Positions 6,783 through 8,635 of a stretch of 8,635 nt of DNA are shown here, one piece after another. The position numbers and the translations under genes were made by a program. This DNA comes from Gammaproteobacteria bacterium (GTDB taxonomy: Bacteria > Pseudomonadota > Gammaproteobacteria > Eutrophobiales > Eutrophobiaceae), in NCBI GenBank assembly GCA_016198885.1, contig JACQHV010000146.1:1-8635 (forward strand), read 5' to 3'. Below the pieces are notes generated by a model. That model saw only the letters and a program-made list of their open reading frames with translations, was not told the origin of the DNA and made no database searches. The number at the start of each line of letters is the position of its first letter. Positions within the stretch are counted from its first letter, which is position 1.

Positions 6783-7553
6783 GTGCAAAATAATATTATT
6801 TACGAGCAGCCATTAAACGAACGAGTACGTACGTTTCTGCGTCTTGAACATTTGTTTTATATAGTAAACCACCATATCACCTACTCAGATCAATGGGATA
6901 ATCGCGCTACTATAACAAGCCTTTTGAATATTGTTGATCTGCTTTCCCGTTCCGATATTAAAACCGAGCTTATAAAAGAACTTGAGCGTCACTCATCAAC
7001 ATTGAATGCCTTAACAACAAATCCCAATGTAGATCATGAACGCTTGCATAACATTCTGAATAATATCATCAAGATCCTGGAATCCTTACGGGACAGCTCA
7101 TATCAGCCTGGCCAAATAATGAGACAGGATGAATTTATCACCTCTATAAGACAACGCAGTATTATTCCGGGTGGTTCCTGCAATTTTGATTTACCCGGTT
7201 ACCATTACTGGCTGCATAAACCTCCTGAAGAACGTATTAAAGATATTAAAAAGTGGCATAGTGATTTATTATTAATTCATGATGCTCTCAAATTAACATT
7301 ACACATGATTCGAAACAGCGCCACACCTGTCAAAGAACAAGCCATGGCCGGATTTTATCAAAAACCAATTGAATCCAATCTGGCATGTCAGTTAATAAGG
7401 GTCATACTGCCATCACAAACAAAGTATTTCCCGGAGATTAGTGGTGGCAAGCATAGATTTACAGTAAGGTTCATGGAGCAAGATTCAACAACATCCAGGC
7501 CAATACAAACCCAGGATAATGTCGAATTTGAGCTGCATTGTTGTATATTGTGA
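6783..7553 (+). CDS. zapD: Cell division protein ZapD (YacF), FtsZ-ring bundling factor
   Basis: ZapD binds the C-terminal tail of FtsZ and cross-links protofilaments at the division site; it is cytoplasmic and dispensable on its own in E. coli. The 256 residues are slightly more than the E. coli protein. The diagnostic N-terminus is IYEQPLNERVRTFLRLEHLF, followed by a mostly helical half, the conserved IIPGGSCNFDLPGYHYWL segment near the middle, and the C-terminal beta half. The basic stretch GGKHRFTVRF (Lys223, Arg225, Arg229) falls in the region where basic residues contact FtsZ in E. coli ZapD. The GTG start 6783 is chosen because the family begins only a few residues before YEQPLNER. No Shine-Dalgarno is apparent. 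The 47-base gap after coaE holds no convincing promoter. The gene is visibly A+T-rich and overlaps yacG by four bases. This N-terminal form points to Gammaproteobacteria. Confidence 0.95.
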   Translation: MQNNIIYEQPLNERVRTFLRLEHLFYIVNHHITYSDQWDNRATITSLLNIVDLLSRSDIKTELIKELERHSSTLNALTTNPNVDHERLHNILNNIIKILESLRDSSYQPGQIMRQDEFITSIRQRSIIPGGSCNFDLPGYHYWLHKPPEERIKDIKKWHSDLLLIHDALKLTLHMIRNSATPVKEQAMAGFYQKPIESNLACQLIRVILPSQTKYFPEISGGKHRFTVRFMEQDSTTSRPIQTQDNVEFELHCCIL

Positions 7554-7744
7554 AAACCAAACTCAACTGTCCACATTGTGGCAAACCGGCAGAATATAAC
7601 TCCAGCAATAAATGGCGGCCATTTTGTAGTGAACGTTGCAGATTAATAGACCTTGGTGAATGGATGGAAGGACATAATCGCATACCATCCGATGAATACG
7701 TCCGCGATGATACTAATGACAATAATAATCAGTTAAAACACTGA
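7550..7744 (+). CDS. yacG: DNA gyrase inhibitor YacG, small zinc protein
   Basis: YacG is a small zinc-finger protein that binds GyrB and inhibits gyrase in E. coli. From GTG 7550 it has 64 residues, almost the E. coli length. The four zinc ligands are Cys7, Cys10 (CPHC), Cys26 and Cys30 (FCSERC), followed by the family signature RLIDLGEWMEGHNRIP and a polar, acidic and Asn-rich tail that is expected to be disordered. GTG 7550 overlaps the zapD TGA stop as GTGA, which implies translational coupling. The TTG codons at 7538 and 7541 would only add residues not seen in the family. The stop codon ends 4 bases before the stop of the gene on the opposite strand, the same convergent yacG/mutT arrangement seen in E. 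coli. Confidence 0.94.
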   Translation: MKTKLNCPHCGKPAEYNSSNKWRPFCSERCRLIDLGEWMEGHNRIPSDEYVRDDTNDNNNQLKH

Positions 7745-7748
7745 TTAC

Positions 7749-8635
7749 TTAATACCTTTCAACACATTTGCGAATTACATCCGCGGGGTTATTCGCAGAC
7801 CACACTCCGCTTAACATAGCTACTCCCTGCGCCCCATTGTCCCAAGCTTTTCGCAAATGTACGGGACGCATACCACCCAACGCGTAGACAGGCACTGTTG
7901 AATACTCGGCAAGTTGCACAAACCTTTCCCATCCTAACGGGTTTGCTTCGGGATGACTCGGAGTAGACTCAACTGGTGAAAGTACAACGAAATCCACTCC
8001 AATACGGCAAGCATGTTGTAATTCATTCTGATTGTGACAGGAAGCAGCTACCCAATAATTGGTATCAAGCGGTCGATGATTTAATTGTAACAATCGTGCA
8101 CTGGATAAATGCACCCCATGTGTATTATAAAAAACTGCAGTTGCAGGTGTCGAATTCAATAAAAACTTGGCTTTATATGCATTACATATCTCAAGCATTT
8201 TAGTTACAAGATCAGGATATTGTGTATATATTGCTTTCTTGCATCGTAGTTGCAATAAGCGAGCACCCGCCTTAAGACATTTTTCAATACAAAATAAATA
8301 TTCGTCCAGACTATCGGTTGGTCCCGGACTGATGAGATATAACGAGGGGAGCTGGATGGCTTTTATAACAGCTTTATCTGCGGCCGGAAAATCCAGTCCC
8401 GGAAGTTTTGATATTTCGATCCATTGAATAAACTGGCCTTCTTTACTATGGATTTGCCCATGCCATCGGTTAATCAGCCATACATTGAGCACAACGCTTT
8501 GATCAGGATAATCATAATGGAGTTTAATAAATGGACGTGCCTTGACAACAATCAGGCCAAGTTCTTCCTGCAGTTCTCTGGCCAATGCTGTCTTGATATC
8601 CTCACCAGGTTCCACCTTGCCCCCGGGAAATTCCC
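7749..8635 (-). CDS. Nudix hydrolase (MutT-type) fused to a thiamine-phosphate-synthase-like domain, N-terminus cut by window edge
   Basis: 294 residues are visible, reading leftwards from 8633; the N-terminal part, perhaps 30-45 residues, lies beyond the edge. The N-terminal half is a MutT-type Nudix domain with an intact Nudix box (Gx5Ex7REUxEExGU) at 8553-8621, running from GKVEPGE to RELQEELGL. MutT enzymes hydrolyse 8-oxo-dGTP and so prevent mutation. The C-terminal domain (about 7749-8350) is a TIM barrel of the ThiE/TenI family, starting LPSLYLIS and containing LLQLRCKK, THGVHL, ASCHN, DFVVLSPV and LGW. Residues that bind metal and pyrophosphate in true thiamine phosphate synthases appear replaced (NST for NDx, SSAR for GQED), so it is unlikely to be a working ThiE. 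This fusion is a known family in Gammaproteobacteria such as Pseudomonas. The role of the barrel is unknown to me; symbols mutT or thiE alone would mislead. Its promoter is outside the window. Confidence 0.93.
   Translation of the reverse strand, partial: EFPGGKVEPGEDIKTALARELQEELGLIVVKARPFIKLHYDYPDQSVVLNVWLINRWHGQIHSKEGQFIQWIEISKLPGLDFPAADKAVIKAIQLPSLYLISPGPTDSLDEYLFCIEKCLKAGARLLQLRCKKAIYTQYPDLVTKMLEICNAYKAKFLLNSTPATAVFYNTHGVHLSSARLLQLNHRPLDTNYWVAASCHNQNELQHACRIGVDFVVLSPVESTPSHPEANPLGWERFVQLAEYSTVPVYALGGMRPVHLRKAWDNGAQGVAMLSGVWSANNPADVIRKCVERY

Noticed and set aside
7538..7549. Longer yacG start at TTG 7538 or 7541
   Set aside because: GTG 7550 gives the usual family N-terminus and a GTGA overlap with the zapD stop; the extra residues are not typical.
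7770..7796. GCGAAT/ATTCGC inverted repeat as a bidirectional terminator
   Set aside because: It is only a 6-bp stem with a 15-base loop, no T-run on either side, and lies within coding sequence.
7976..8427. Two plus-strand open frames (75 and 86 residues) opposite the Nudix/TPS-like gene
   Set aside because: They have no recognisable domains and lie opposite a conserved barrel domain; shadow frames.

Overview
The window reads as ordinary core chromosome of a gammaproteobacterium. It has eight protein genes packed end to end, with two genes cut by the window edges, and no tRNA, rRNA, CRISPR, insertion sequence or phage gene that I can see. The assignment rests on the ZapD N-terminus (YEQPLNERVRTFLRLEHLF, the gammaproteobacterial form), on zapD and yacG lying side by side, and on a MutT-type Nudix protein fused to a thiamine-phosphate-synthase-like domain converging on yacG. 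I cannot name the genus. Base composition is moderate on the left and visibly richer in A+T to the right of pilD.

Layout, left to right: the last three quarters of clpB (disaggregase chaperone, + strand); a 222-base gap with a candidate promoter; pilB and pilC, 4 bases apart (assembly ATPase and inner-membrane platform of the type IV pilus); a 131-base gap with a stem-loop; pilD (prepilin peptidase); coaE, whose likely Shine-Dalgarno sequence overlaps the pilD stop codon; a 47-base gap; zapD (FtsZ-ring stabiliser); yacG (zinc-binding gyrase inhibitor) in GTGA overlap with zapD; then, on the opposite strand and only 4 bases away, the Nudix/TPS-like fusion gene, truncated at its N-terminus by the right edge.

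Functionally, PilD processes prepilins, and PilB drives their polymerisation on the PilC platform. The major pilin gene that often lies next to pilB is not here. CoaE, ZapD and YacG are housekeeping proteins (coenzyme A synthesis, cell division, gyrase control), and the Nudix protein probably sanitises oxidised nucleotides. All + strand genes could be read from a few promoters, but the two gaps around pilBC suggest separate control points.

I found no convincing new multi-gene system. The best leads are small: a PilB that has lost most of its zinc-binding tetracysteine, a TPS-like domain lacking the usual metal-binding residues, an 11-base sequence shared by the gaps before pilB and pilD, and secondary-structure candidates in those two gaps.
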